Source of the DNA: JACVRW01 sp963819635 | GTDB taxonomy: Bacteria; Actinomycetota; Thermoleophilia; Solirubrobacterales; Thermoleophilaceae | Direction: 5' to 3' | Assembly: GCA_963819635.1 (NCBI GenBank) | Contig: CAWFWX010000003.1 | Location: 806,001 to 870,000 of the forward strand | Length of the DNA stretch: 64,000 bases | Shown: one piece after another, positions 53,546-61,957 of the stretch | How positions within the stretch are numbered: position 1 is the stretch's first letter | Layout: every line of letters starts with the position of its first letter | The notes under the pieces: generated by a model | Seen by the model: only the letters and a program-made list of their open reading frames with translations | Database searches by the model: none | What the model was told of the DNA's origin: nothing | Program-made: the position numbers and the translations under genes

Positions 53546-55477
53546 ATGCTCCCGAACGGGTCCCGCCACCCGGGGTCGTGGCGACTGTTCGGCCTGGTGC
53601 TCCCCGCAACTCTGATTGCGCTCGCGCTGCCGGCCACGGCCCATGCTGAGACCTTCTGCGTCAACGCCCCCGGCTGCAGCGGCAGCTCGCGGTCCGGCGT
53701 CCAGCAGGCGCTCGACGCGGCGGCCGGCAACGGCCTCGGCACCCACGACCGTATTGAGATAGGGCCGGGTACCTACGTCAACGGGGCCACCGGCAGGTTC
53801 ACGAACACTCCCATGAGCCCGGTGACCATGGTCGGGTCAGGCAATGCGACGGTGCTGACGAGCAACTCGAGCGCTCCCAGTGAAACCTACGTCCTGACCC
53901 TCGGCGAGAAAACGTCGACGGTGAGCGACCTGCAGGTGAGCATCGGGGCGACGAAATTCGGGATGTCCCTTTCGGGCACCGCCGAGCGCGTGTCGATCAC
54001 GTCTCAGGCGACCACCCCGGCGAACATCGGCGTGTTCGTGCAGGCGACCGGTGTGTTCCGCAACGGAGACATCGAGGTCCTCGGGCCCAGCGGTCTCAGC
54101 GGGACGGGCGCGACCGGGCCCGGGACGGTCGAGGACTCCACGATACGAGCGCGCACCGGCGCCTCCGCGTCTCTGGTGCGCCGAGTTCGCATCCGAGCCA
54201 ACGCCGGCGTCTTCTCCGCCGGAAGCACCGTCACGGTGGATCAGGCGCTCATCGAGCTCACGAACACGCCCGCGAGCGTGGGTCTCCAGATCTTCGGTGC
54301 CCACTCGATCTTGAACGCCACGAACGTGACCATTGCGGGAGAGGGCGCCGGCAAGGGGGTCATGGTCGACGCACCACTGTTGCCAGACAACCCCGAGCCC
54401 GGCGTCGCCAGCTTGAACCTGTCGAGCTCCGTGGTGCGGGGCGTGACCACGGCCGTGCAGCGCTCTGGCGCGGAGTTCGGAGGGGTCACGTACGGAACGG
54501 CCAACGTGACGATCCGCCATTCAAGCTACGACCTCACCTCGGTGACCTCGAGCGGCCCCGGCACGCTGACCGCGACCGAGGGAAACATCGACGACGTGGA
54601 TGCCCGCTTCGTCGGTGGCGGCGACTACCGCCCTCGGCACGACTCCCCACTGATCGACCTGGGCGACCCCGCCGCGCCTGGCGCGGGTGCGTCCGGCACC
54701 GATGTGGCCGGTCAGCCCCGTGTGGTCGATGGCAACGGAGCAAGCGGCGCACGGCGCGACATGGGCGCATTCGAGTATGGGCGCAGGGCGCCCATAGCCG
54801 CCGTGGCGATCAATCCGGCAGCACCGCTGGCCGGTCAGGGCGCCGTGTTCTCCGCCGCCGGATCTGTCGATCCAGACGGCGACGCTCTGTCCTACGCCTG
54901 GGACTTCGGGGGGATGGCCGCGCCCGGTGGCGGCATGACGCTGAGCCGCACCTTCGCCGGCCTCGGCGAGCAGGATGTGACTCTGACAGTCACAGACCCG
55001 ACCGGCCTCAGCACGGCCACGTCGGTCACCTTCAGCGTTCTCGACCCGTCCGCTCTCCCGCCGCCCGGCGGTGTCGAGCCGCCCGGCGGTGTCGAGCCGC
55101 CAGACGGCGTCGAGCCGCCCGGCGGTGGCGACCCGCGCGTCGACGAGAACGCGTGCGCGCACATCCGACGCGGGACCCGGCACGGCGAGACCGTGCGCGG
55201 CGGCGCCCTCGGTGATCGGCTGCTTGGACTCGGGGGGCATGATCGCCTTCTCGGGCGCGGCGGCGCGGACTGTCTCGCGGGCGGATCGGGCAACGACACG
55301 CTCAACGGCGGCGCCGGGAGGGACGAGCTGTCGGGCGGCAGCGGCAACGATCTGATCCAGGCGCGCGACGGCACTCCGGACGTAGTCGACTGCGGCCCCG
55401 GTCGTGGTGACCGGGCGTTCGTGGATCGCTTCGACGCGGTTCGCCGCTGCGAGCGCGTCCTTCGCTCGCGTCGCTGA
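53546..55477 (+). CDS. Secreted beta-helix protein with PKD and RTX domains
   Basis: 643 residues. The signal peptide ends at TAHAE (about residue 35). A right-handed parallel beta-helix follows (FCVNAPGCSGSSRSGVQQAL to about residue 410, ending DMGAFEYG, the common choice-of-anchor/beta-helix ending). A PKD domain (SVDPDGDALSYAWDFGG) and a PPGGVEPP repeat linker come next. The C-terminus has RTX nonapeptides (GGAGRDELSGGSGNDLIQAR). RTX repeats bind Ca2+ outside the cell. It may bind or modify polysaccharide at the cell surface. No catalytic site was identified. Confidence 0.84.
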   Translation: MLPNGSRHPGSWRLFGLVLPATLIALALPATAHAETFCVNAPGCSGSSRSGVQQALDAAAGNGLGTHDRIEIGPGTYVNGATGRFTNTPMSPVTMVGSGNATVLTSNSSAPSETYVLTLGEKTSTVSDLQVSIGATKFGMSLSGTAERVSITSQATTPANIGVFVQATGVFRNGDIEVLGPSGLSGTGATGPGTVEDSTIRARTGASASLVRRVRIRANAGVFSAGSTVTVDQALIELTNTPASVGLQIFGAHSILNATNVTIAGEGAGKGVMVDAPLLPDNPEPGVASLNLSSSVVRGVTTAVQRSGAEFGGVTYGTANVTIRHSSYDLTSVTSSGPGTLTATEGNIDDVDARFVGGGDYRPRHDSPLIDLGDPAAPGAGASGTDVAGQPRVVDGNGASGARRDMGAFEYGRRAPIAAVAINPAAPLAGQGAVFSAAGSVDPDGDALSYAWDFGGMAAPGGGMTLSRTFAGLGEQDVTLTVTDPTGLSTATSVTFSVLDPSALPPPGGVEPPGGVEPPDGVEPPGGGDPRVDENACAHIRRGTRHGETVRGGALGDRLLGLGGHDRLLGRGGADCLAGGSGNDTLNGGAGRDELSGGSGNDLIQARDGTPDVVDCGPGRGDRAFVDRFDAVRRCERVLRSRR

Positions 55478-55504
55478 CGCGAACGTGGCGCCGGCCGGAG
55501 CCGC

Positions 55505-56335
55505 CTACGACCGCGGCTCGCGCTCGGCGAAGGCCCTGAGCCTCAGCTTCGTCTGATGCTCCGGCGCCGCTGAGCCGTCGGGCATCCGGCCCTTGAAGTA
55601 GTCGCGCTCCCACGCGTCCCGGGACTCCTCGAACTCGCTGGAGTACTCGGAGAGGAACTTCTCCACCTCGAGGCGGTGGCGGCGCTCGGCCCACTCCCGG
55701 GTGCCTTCCTCGGTTGCGGGATCGTCGCTGAGCCATTGCAGCTCGGGCTCGAAGGCCTCCAGCTCGCCGCGCCGCTGGGGCACGACCATGCAGAAGGGCT
55801 CGTCCTCCTCGAAGGTGACGGAGTGGCCCGGTCTGGTGAGCTTCCAGTTCATCGTGAAGGTCGCAACGGACCAGTCGGTCTCGACCACGCCCTCGAGCGC
55901 GCATGCGCCGTCCTTCGGCCAGTTGGCCGGCCCTCGCGCGAGCAGGTTGTATCCCGGCGGCGTTCGGAAGAGGTAGGGCACCGCGAACGTCACGATGCCG
56001 TGGCCAAAGCCGGAGCGCACGAAGCCGGAGATGGGCGCTCTCCCTTCGCCCACGTGCTCGATCGAGATCCCGTCCGGGTGATCTCTGCCGTCCCAGGTGG
56101 CGGTGAACGCAAACGGGTTGTGCAGGACCCAGCCCGACTCGTTGGCGATCAGGAGGGGCAGGCAGCGGTTCGCGGTGCGCTCGACGGTTGCCTCCATCCA
56201 GCCTCGCCAGCGCGGCGCGGGGCTCAACGAGACCGGGGGCCGCGGATCGAACTGGTACGCGACGAGGCGCCGATCGATCGCAGCGCGCCTCGGCTTCGAT
56301 TTGACGGGTGCGGGGATGTCGTCGCGGTCGGCCAC
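55505..56335 (-). CDS. DUF6065 family protein
   Basis: 276 residues. The sequence RRLVAYQFDPRPPVSLSPAP, then ERTANRCLPLLIANESGWVL, GFGHGIVTFAVPYLFRTPPG, NWPKDGACALEGVVETDW and WKLTRPGHSVTFEEDEPFCM is recognisably DUF6065, a family with no known activity. The GTG at 56335 is chosen because the frame upstream of it runs through the nucleotidyltransferase gene. It follows that gene by 8 bases and is the last gene of the group downstream of the second lasso precursor. Confidence 0.78.
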   Translation of the reverse strand: MADRDDIPAPVKSKPRRAAIDRRLVAYQFDPRPPVSLSPAPRWRGWMEATVERTANRCLPLLIANESGWVLHNPFAFTATWDGRDHPDGISIEHVGEGRAPISGFVRSGFGHGIVTFAVPYLFRTPPGYNLLARGPANWPKDGACALEGVVETDWSVATFTMNWKLTRPGHSVTFEEDEPFCMVVPQRRGELEAFEPELQWLSDDPATEEGTREWAERRHRLEVEKFLSEYSSEFEESRDAWERDYFKGRMPDGSAAPEHQTKLRLRAFAEREPRS

Positions 56336-56343
56336 CAGCGAGC

Positions 56344-57276
56344 TCAGCCGACGGCGGCCCGCCGTGCCCGTCGCCAGGCGAGAACGGCTGGGGCGGCACG
56401 CAGCGCGATCCATACCGGTCGCCAGAGATATGCCAGGACCAGCCCCGCACGGCCGCCGCGGGCAAGGCGCGGGGCCCACCAGCGCATGAACGCCGCGCTC
56501 GGGAACAGCTCGGCTACCGCGAGGCGCAGCTTTGCGCGCGCGCCGGGCGTGGACGCCAGGTGCTCGAGGCCTTCCGCGAGCGGGACGGCGGAAGCACGCA
56601 GCACGCCGGCCACCGAGCCCTCCTCCAGCGAGAGCTCTTCGGTAATGCGTGCTCCGTCCTCGCACAGTCTCAGTCCCGTGGCGAAGGCGGCTGTTGCGTC
56701 GAGTCGGCCCGCGATCTCCGCCGCCGTGTGCCAGGTGCTCTCCGGCAGGACGGCGAGCGCGCGCTCGAGGTCCGCCATCCCCTTGGGATGGCGGCCACCG
56801 TCCTGCGCGGCGTGGAGGGCGACGTGCAATGCACGCGCCTCGGGCGACAGGGCGCGAACCTCCACGCCGGCCAGGCGGATCGGCACAGCTGAAGGCTCGA
56901 GCTCAGCCCACACCTCGGTGGGCGTGGCCATCACGCCCCACAACGTGCAGTGAAGGTCGACGCAGTCGTCGCCTCTGCCCCACGGGAATCCGGAGTGGGA
57001 TTCCATCCCGGGATGGCCCATGGCCCCGAGCGTGTCGGCGTAGCCGAGCTCTGCCAGCGCCGTGTGGCAGCTCTCCCAAGCGTCGAGCGGAACCAGCAGG
57101 TCGACGTCCCCGTACGCACGGGGCTCATCCTCCGGGTAGATCCAGTGGGCGATCGCGGGACCCTTCAGCAGGATCGGGTCAACGCCGTGGGCACGAAATG
57201 CCCTGATGGCCTCGACCGCCAGAGCGTCCACTCGCATGTTGTGCGCAGCTACGGCAAGTGAGCTCGAGGCGAGCAC
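56344..57276 (-). CDS. Nucleotidyltransferase-family protein (NTP_transf_5-like)
   Basis: 310 residues. The motif ILLKGPAIAHWIYPEDEPRA, then YGDVDLLVP, gives the K-G-P and D-x-D pattern of the nucleotidyltransferase family often seen in lasso and other RiPP clusters. HSGFPWGRGDDCVDLHCTLW follows in the middle. The C-terminal half is helical and ends in a hydrophobic stretch (GLVLAYLWRPVWIALRAAPA). Its role in RiPP loci is unproved; nucleotidyl modification of the peptide or a regulatory role have been considered. It lies between LuxR and DUF6065. Confidence 0.8.
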   Translation of the reverse strand: MLASSSLAVAAHNMRVDALAVEAIRAFRAHGVDPILLKGPAIAHWIYPEDEPRAYGDVDLLVPLDAWESCHTALAELGYADTLGAMGHPGMESHSGFPWGRGDDCVDLHCTLWGVMATPTEVWAELEPSAVPIRLAGVEVRALSPEARALHVALHAAQDGGRHPKGMADLERALAVLPESTWHTAAEIAGRLDATAAFATGLRLCEDGARITEELSLEEGSVAGVLRASAVPLAEGLEHLASTPGARAKLRLAVAELFPSAAFMRWWAPRLARGGRAGLVLAYLWRPVWIALRAAPAVLAWRRARRAAVG

Positions 57277-57282
57277 CCTCGC

Positions 57283-57987
57283 TCAGCCCCGCGGGATGGT
57301 CAAGACCCCGAGACCGACCTGGTCCGGGTCCATGAGGAGCGCGGCCGCCTCATTGCGCGAACGAACGCCGAGCTTGCGGAAGGCCGTGGAGAGATGACTC
57401 TTGACCGTGCTCTCGGCGAGGAACAGCCTGCCGGCGATCTCCGCGTTCGTCGAACCCATCACGACCATTCCGAGTATCTGCCGCTCGCGAGCGGAGAGCG
57501 GCCGGCGCGTGGCCTCCCGTCCCACCCGGAGCGGCATGCTCACCAGTCCGGCGGTCGCAGAGCGAAGAGCGGCGCCCAGCGCACGCTCGAGCTCAGGCTC
57601 GAAGACGACGGCCACCGCCCCCACGCGCAGCAGCTCGGCCGCGAGCTTGGCGCCCGGCGGCTCGATGATCGCAACGACGTGGGCCGTGGCAGAGAGCTGT
57701 CGCAGGGCCTCGACCAGGTCCGGAGCGGCCATGTCGAGCATGTCCGGCCCGAGGATGAATCCGTCGGCGGCCGGGCACTGCGCGATCTCCGATGCAGTCT
57801 CGAGCTCGGCGACCACGGAGACACCTTCGGCGGCCAGCGCCGCCCGCATGCGGCACCGGAGCGATTCACTCCGGCTGACGAGTGCGAGACGAAGAGCGAC
57901 CCGAGAGCCATTCGACGCCGGAGTTTCGAGCGCAGATCCGGTCGGCATCGCAAGAGAAACGTTGCGGGGCCCCCCGGGCTTCCGCAC
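57283..57987 (-). CDS. LuxR-family response regulator with degenerate receiver
   Basis: 234 residues. The N-terminal part (LRLALVSRSESLRCRMRAAL ... VVAIIEPPGAKLAAELLRVG) has the receiver fold pattern but lacks a convincing phosphoacceptor Asp and the conserved Lys. The C-terminal LuxR HTH is complete: PLSARERQILGMVVMGSTNA, EIAGRLFLAESTVKSHLSTA, FRKLGVRSRNEAA. It probably controls the lasso locus without classical phosphorylation. It is separated from the precursor gene by a strong terminator, so it has its own promoter or relies on read-through. The start may be the ATG at 57948. Confidence 0.85.
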   Translation of the reverse strand: MRKPGGPRNVSLAMPTGSALETPASNGSRVALRLALVSRSESLRCRMRAALAAEGVSVVAELETASEIAQCPAADGFILGPDMLDMAAPDLVEALRQLSATAHVVAIIEPPGAKLAAELLRVGAVAVVFEPELERALGAALRSATAGLVSMPLRVGREATRRPLSARERQILGMVVMGSTNAEIAGRLFLAESTVKSHLSTAFRKLGVRSRNEAAALLMDPDQVGLGVLTIPRG

Positions 57988-58021
57988 CCCATAAAGTGGG
58001 CTCCCGCACCCCAGAAAGACA

Positions 58022-58056
58022 AAGACCCGGCGGCGACGAGGTCGCGGCCGGGTCTT
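58022..58056 (-). terminator. Strong intrinsic terminator after lasso precursor 2
   Basis: In the precursor transcript AAGACCCGGC pairs perfectly with GCCGGGTCTT. One mismatch follows, and then GCGAC pairs with GTCGC around a 3-base loop. The stem is followed by TTGTCTTTC. It starts 22 bases after the precursor stop codon and separates the lasso operon from the LuxR gene. Confidence 0.82.
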
Positions 58057-58078
58057 GGATGTCTCGCGCTTCGTCTGC

Positions 58079-58252
58079 CTACGGCAGCGAGGTGCAGACC
58101 GAGGTCTTCGTCCCGAAGGGCGGACCCGGCAGCGGAACCCCCTTGAAGGTGTCCCCGTTGTTGGCGCCGAAGCAGCTCGCCGTCAGCTCCTTGAGATCAC
58201 CGTAATCACGAACCTCGGGTGTCGCGTACATCGTGGTCTTGACTTGTTCCAT
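58079..58252 (-). CDS. Lasso peptide precursor 2
   Basis: 57 residues with an ideal AGGAGGT site 7 bases before the ATG. The leader contains YATPEVRDYGDLKELTA with the YxxP motif (Tyr9-Pro12) and Thr24 in the penultimate position. The Tyr-to-Thr spacing (15 residues) is identical to that of precursor 1. The predicted 32-residue core begins SCFGANNGD, so Ser1 would join Asp9 in a 9-membered ring. A Pro/Gly-rich tail ends SVCTSLP. Cys2 and Cys28 could form a disulfide. Ser1 instead of Gly1 is uncommon. The Ser and Thr near the C-terminus are possible kinase targets. Core limits are predicted, not proved. Confidence 0.88.
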   Translation of the reverse strand: MEQVKTTMYATPEVRDYGDLKELTASCFGANNGDTFKGVPLPGPPFGTKTSVCTSLP

Positions 58253-58344
58253 GCTGTGCACCTCCTTTTGCGCGGAAACTCTTTGTGCCGTGACCGAGCG
58301 TAGGCGAGGGGGGTTGGACCGACAAGACCGAAAAAAGTACGACG

Positions 58345-60183
58345 CTACGCGGCGGCCCGGAATCCCGCTTCCAGAACGGGAAATGAAGGGCGCGAGACCT
58401 GGCCGCCGTCGAGAATCTGAGCCACGAAACCCGGGCTGGACTGCTCGCGGAGCCAGCACTCCGCGTTGGCGAGCCGCCAGACAGCTGTGGCCCACGGAAA
58501 CGGCCCGTGCTTATACCGCTCAGGGCCGCCCTGAACCAGGGCTTTTACGGCCTCCCGCGATGCGAACGCGCCGATCTCGGGAGTCCCGTGACAGAGCAGT
58601 TGCTCGAGCAGGGCCCGATCCGGTCCGGCGAGCGTGCCCACGATCACGTGGCCGAACCGCGTCTTATCGGGGCGTAGCCTGACCGCGTCCGGGACGGTCC
58701 CCTGGATCGCTCGCCGAAGGATGCCCTTGTAGAGACGCGTGAACGTCATTTCGGGCGGCACACGCAGCGCCAACTCGACAACGTCCACGTCCATGAACGG
58801 GTGTCGCATCGGAATACCGCACGAACCGCCCAACCCGCGGCTGAGGTCGCTGACACCCGGCTCCATCTGCATGATCAGCCAGGTCAGCCACCGGTGCCAG
58901 AGCGGCCCCGAGCCTCGCTTCCAGGCCCACGGATCGTCCTCGTGCGAAAGGAAGCGAATACTCGACCTCGACAAGAAATCGGGCGCCTCACGACGCTGCA
59001 TCCATGGTTGGCGCTGCAGCGCGTGTGGCAGGGCTCCCTCCACGGCCTGCTGCACGCCATAGGTCAACATCTGGCGGGACGGACGCCGATCCCCGGGGAG
59101 AAACGGCAGCAGCCTCGCGGCGCTCGGCAGGCGCCCGGCCCGCAGGTGGTCGGCCAGCAGGAACGTACGAGGCCCGAACAGCTCATCCGCCCCCTCGCCG
59201 GCGAACACCGCGCCCGCGCCGTCGGCGGCGGCCTGTCGCAGCAGGGTCGTGATACGGGTTCCGGCGTAGGAGCCGAAAGGGACCCTCCAATCCCGTATGT
59301 GCTCGAGCGCTCCGGCGACCAGTCCGTCGTCGCGAACCACGGACCTCACGCCGTCCATCCTCAGCTCGGTGCGGAGGATGTCGATCCACGCCGACTCATC
59401 GACCGCGGGATAGCTTGGAAAGACGTTCGAATAGGCCCGAACGCCACCAGGCCGGAGCTGCGTCGCCATTCCGGCCAGGGTGGACGAGTCGAGGCCTCCA
59501 CTGAGTAGAACGGCCACAGGACGCTCCTCGGGAAGCCGCCGCGCTACCGCTTGGCGGATGCTCGCACCCACCTCTTCGGCTACTTCGCCGGTGCTGCCCT
59601 CGAGAGGCGAATTCCACGTAGGCGCCCAGTACTGCCGGAGGCTCCATCGGCCGTCATCCAGTATGAGGGCGTGGCCGGGCCCAAGCCTGTGGACCCCCTC
59701 GTAAGCCGTTTCGTCCGCGGCTGGGAGCCGATCGGCGATGAACCCCAGCAGCGCCAGGCGGTCTGGCGACGGCTGCCGTTCGAGGAGGTCCAGAAGGTCT
59801 GGAAGCTCGGCCGCGAAGTAGAGGGTGCTACCGGAGCGACGGTAGTAGACCGCCTGCAGGCCCAGATGGTCACGGGCCACGAGCCCCCGGCCGGCCGCTC
59901 GATCCCAGGCGACCAGGCTGAACTCGCCTCGAAGTGCTCGCAGCCGCTCGAGAACGGCTGCATCCTCTCCGGAGAGCAGCTCATCCGGATCCAGATCGCC
60001 CGCGAGCAGTCCGCGCAGCGACCACAGCGGACGAGGGCCGGGCGTGCCGGCGGGCCCGTCGACGACCAGCGACAGAGCGCCGGCCTCCTGGAATCCAAGC
60101 GAGCGGCGCCTGGCGAGGTCGCGGAGGCGCTGGTGCGGGGAGCGACTGTTGGCGTCGAAAACGCCTGCGATCCAGGAAGTCAC
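58345..60183 (-). CDS. Lasso peptide cyclase (C protein), locus 2
   Basis: 612 residues. The N-terminal domain has lost the glutaminase Cys (MTSWIAGVFD) but keeps the fold (LRGEFSLVAWDRAAGRGLVA). The synthetase domain has VAVLLSGGLDSSTLAGM (near residue 227) and VFAGEGADELFG. It activates the Asp9 carboxyl of the precursor core with ATP and closes the macrolactam. GTG start; 13 bases downstream of B2 and 92 bases before the precursor, the same spacing as in locus 1. Confidence 0.9.
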   Translation of the reverse strand: MTSWIAGVFDANSRSPHQRLRDLARRRSLGFQEAGALSLVVDGPAGTPGPRPLWSLRGLLAGDLDPDELLSGEDAAVLERLRALRGEFSLVAWDRAAGRGLVARDHLGLQAVYYRRSGSTLYFAAELPDLLDLLERQPSPDRLALLGFIADRLPAADETAYEGVHRLGPGHALILDDGRWSLRQYWAPTWNSPLEGSTGEVAEEVGASIRQAVARRLPEERPVAVLLSGGLDSSTLAGMATQLRPGGVRAYSNVFPSYPAVDESAWIDILRTELRMDGVRSVVRDDGLVAGALEHIRDWRVPFGSYAGTRITTLLRQAAADGAGAVFAGEGADELFGPRTFLLADHLRAGRLPSAARLLPFLPGDRRPSRQMLTYGVQQAVEGALPHALQRQPWMQRREAPDFLSRSSIRFLSHEDDPWAWKRGSGPLWHRWLTWLIMQMEPGVSDLSRGLGGSCGIPMRHPFMDVDVVELALRVPPEMTFTRLYKGILRRAIQGTVPDAVRLRPDKTRFGHVIVGTLAGPDRALLEQLLCHGTPEIGAFASREAVKALVQGGPERYKHGPFPWATAVWRLANAECWLREQSSPGFVAQILDGGQVSRPSFPVLEAGFRAAA

Positions 60184-60196
60184 GCTTGCTGCCGTT

Positions 60197-60646
60197 TCAG
60201 ACCTCGGTCAGGCGCCCGTAGTCGTCACCGGTCGCCAGCAGCGGAAGGCCATCCTCACGCTCGACCCAGGCATGGGCCTCGAAACCCGGCTTCACCCCGA
60301 TCACGACCTTCACGTCGACGCCTCGCCGCTCGAGGATCGACGCGACGACGAGCGAGCGCATCAGGCAGCGTGAGTCGCTCGGCAGCCAGGAGATCGTGCG
60401 AACGGTCGCACGCGCCAGGCGCAGCTGATCCTCGTACGACACCTCTCCCCACGGAAGCGCTCGCCGGCCGGCGCGCTCGCGTATCGCAGCCATAGCGCCG
60501 TCGAGCCCGCGGCGCGACAGCCACCAACGCGCGGTCACGTACGCGGCGACAATCTCGAACGCCAGCGAAGCCTTCTCGCGTGGCGGCATGTGGGGCGGAA
60601 ACCGCGATGCCTCCGCGATGTCGGGTGTCACGTCAGTGGCACTCAT
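60197..60646 (-). CDS. Lasso leader peptidase B2 (transglutaminase-like)
   Basis: 149 residues of the Transglut_core3/LarB2 type. The catalytic triad is visible: Cys94 in WLPSDSRCLMRSLVVASIL, His125 in GFEAHAWVE and Asp141 or Asp142 in LATGDDYGRLTEV. It removes the leader after the T-A dipeptide once B1 presents it. Its start overlaps the stop of the HPr-kinase-like gene (ATGA). It is the only B2 gene in the window, while there are two precursors and two cyclases. Confidence 0.92.
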   Translation of the reverse strand: MSATDVTPDIAEASRFPPHMPPREKASLAFEIVAAYVTARWWLSRRGLDGAMAAIRERAGRRALPWGEVSYEDQLRLARATVRTISWLPSDSRCLMRSLVVASILERRGVDVKVVIGVKPGFEAHAWVEREDGLPLLATGDDYGRLTEV

Positions 60647-61653
60647 GCCGCAGGCCGCTCAGTCTCGTGGAAATGCTCTTCGATGCGCGCGGCAAGCGCT
60701 GCCGCCCCGACGTCAGCAGGAACGTCGACGACCCAGGCAGCGGCATCGCGATCCACGGCTGCGCACATCTCCAGTTGCCGTTCCAGCCGCCGGCTCGTCC
60801 GCACGACGCCCACGAACGACGCCGCCAGAAGCATCCGCGCGTCGGCAAGGGGCTCCATCTGAAGGGTGGGTCGGTCGGTGCGGCGGATGAAGTAGACGGC
60901 CCCGAGCGGCATCGACGCGCGCTCCCGTGCGTCGGGAGCTCTCCAATGGCCCTCGTGGTCACGCTGCACGCTGGCCCCGAGCCGGGCTCGCTCCGATTCT
61001 GTGAGGAGCTGCTCCTCAGCAGGCCTCAGCTTGAGGGTGCCCGGGCCCGGAAATGCGCAGACGCGGCCGTCGACCTCGTCGAGCGCGAGCACATCGTCAG
61101 TCACCAGAGCGGCGCCCCGCAGCAGCAGACGAGCCGCAAGGGACGATTTTCCACACCCTGTCGCCGCCACCAGGCCGACCGCGCACCCGCCCAGCGACAC
61201 CGCACTCGCGTGAAGCACCTCGCGGCCGCCCAGAACAGCCACCAGGGGCAGGACCTGCGCGGCGAGGAACATGCTCCACGCGCCGTCGTATCGCGGGGGC
61301 GCCGCCGCGATCTCACGCCCATCCTCCGCGACGAAGTGCTGGCCCTGGCCTTCGAAGGTCAGCAGATATCCGGCGCCCGACAGGTAGTCGATCGTGTACC
61401 ACGGACGTCCGGCGGGATCGTTCAGAGCGAAGATTCGCTCACTCGAGCCGAACTCTTCGGCCCGGCTCAGCCCATCCGGCCCACTGAGCTCGAGGCGCAC
61501 GTCGAGCTGGTTCGGCTCGGCCGCGCCGTCCAGCCACTGGAGCGGGCGGTCCGCCACGATCCGGAGCCCGTAGGCACTTGCCGTCGCCTCGGCCCCGTCC
61601 GGACTCGCCGTGGCCCCCGCGCCGCGAACGGTCTCAGGTATCCGAGTCGGCAT
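60643..61653 (-). CDS. HPr-kinase-like protein of lasso locus 2 (first copy)
   Basis: 336 residues. A beta-rich N-terminal half (YGLRIVADRPLQWLDGAAEP) is followed by the HprK-like P-loop domain: AVGLVAATGCGKSSLAARLL, GAALVTDDVLALDEVDGRV. The arrangement matches the locus 1 homologue at 17.2 kb. Kinases of this family in lasso clusters phosphorylate precursor side chains; that role is inferred here. ATG at 61653 is chosen, overlapping B1 by 20 bases; an upstream frame to 61773 is a shadow of B1. Confidence 0.8.
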   Translation of the reverse strand: MPTRIPETVRGAGATASPDGAEATASAYGLRIVADRPLQWLDGAAEPNQLDVRLELSGPDGLSRAEEFGSSERIFALNDPAGRPWYTIDYLSGAGYLLTFEGQGQHFVAEDGREIAAAPPRYDGAWSMFLAAQVLPLVAVLGGREVLHASAVSLGGCAVGLVAATGCGKSSLAARLLLRGAALVTDDVLALDEVDGRVCAFPGPGTLKLRPAEEQLLTESERARLGASVQRDHEGHWRAPDARERASMPLGAVYFIRRTDRPTLQMEPLADARMLLAASFVGVVRTSRRLERQLEMCAAVDRDAAAWVVDVPADVGAAALAARIEEHFHETERPAA

Positions 61654-61945
61654 CGCGTTCAAGCAGCCCGCGTTGCTCGAGATCGGCGCACAGCACCAGC
61701 AGGTCGTACTCCACCTTCTCGAGCGGTTCCCCGTACTCCTCCGCGACGCGGAGAGCTGCGGCATGGGAGTCACCGCATTGGTCGATGAGCTCGAGCATCC
61801 TGCCGGCCGTCGGGTTAAGTCCGTGGTACTTGCCGGTCTGCAGGTTCAGGAGCACGGTCTCCGCGGCAAAGGCGCGATAGACAACGTGCTGCGGCACCCG
61901 CATCCCGACGATATGGGCCTGCTTGGTCATGTCGTTCGCGTGCAA
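61634..61945 (-). CDS. Lasso RRE protein B1 (PqqD-like)
   Basis: 103 residues of the PqqD fold: GMRVPQHVVYRAFAAETVLL, NLQTGKYHGLNPTAGRMLEL and a helical C-terminus AAALRVAEEYGEPLEKVEYD. This is the RiPP recognition element that binds the YxxP leader and hands it to B2 and C. A TTG at 61945 follows GAGAGAGGAA; the ATG at 61930 is an alternative without a good site. It is the only B1 gene in the window. Confidence 0.9.
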   Translation of the reverse strand: MHANDMTKQAHIVGMRVPQHVVYRAFAAETVLLNLQTGKYHGLNPTAGRMLELIDQCGDSHAAALRVAEEYGEPLEKVEYDLLVLCADLEQRGLLERDADSDT

Positions 61946-61957
61946 CGTCTTCCTCTC

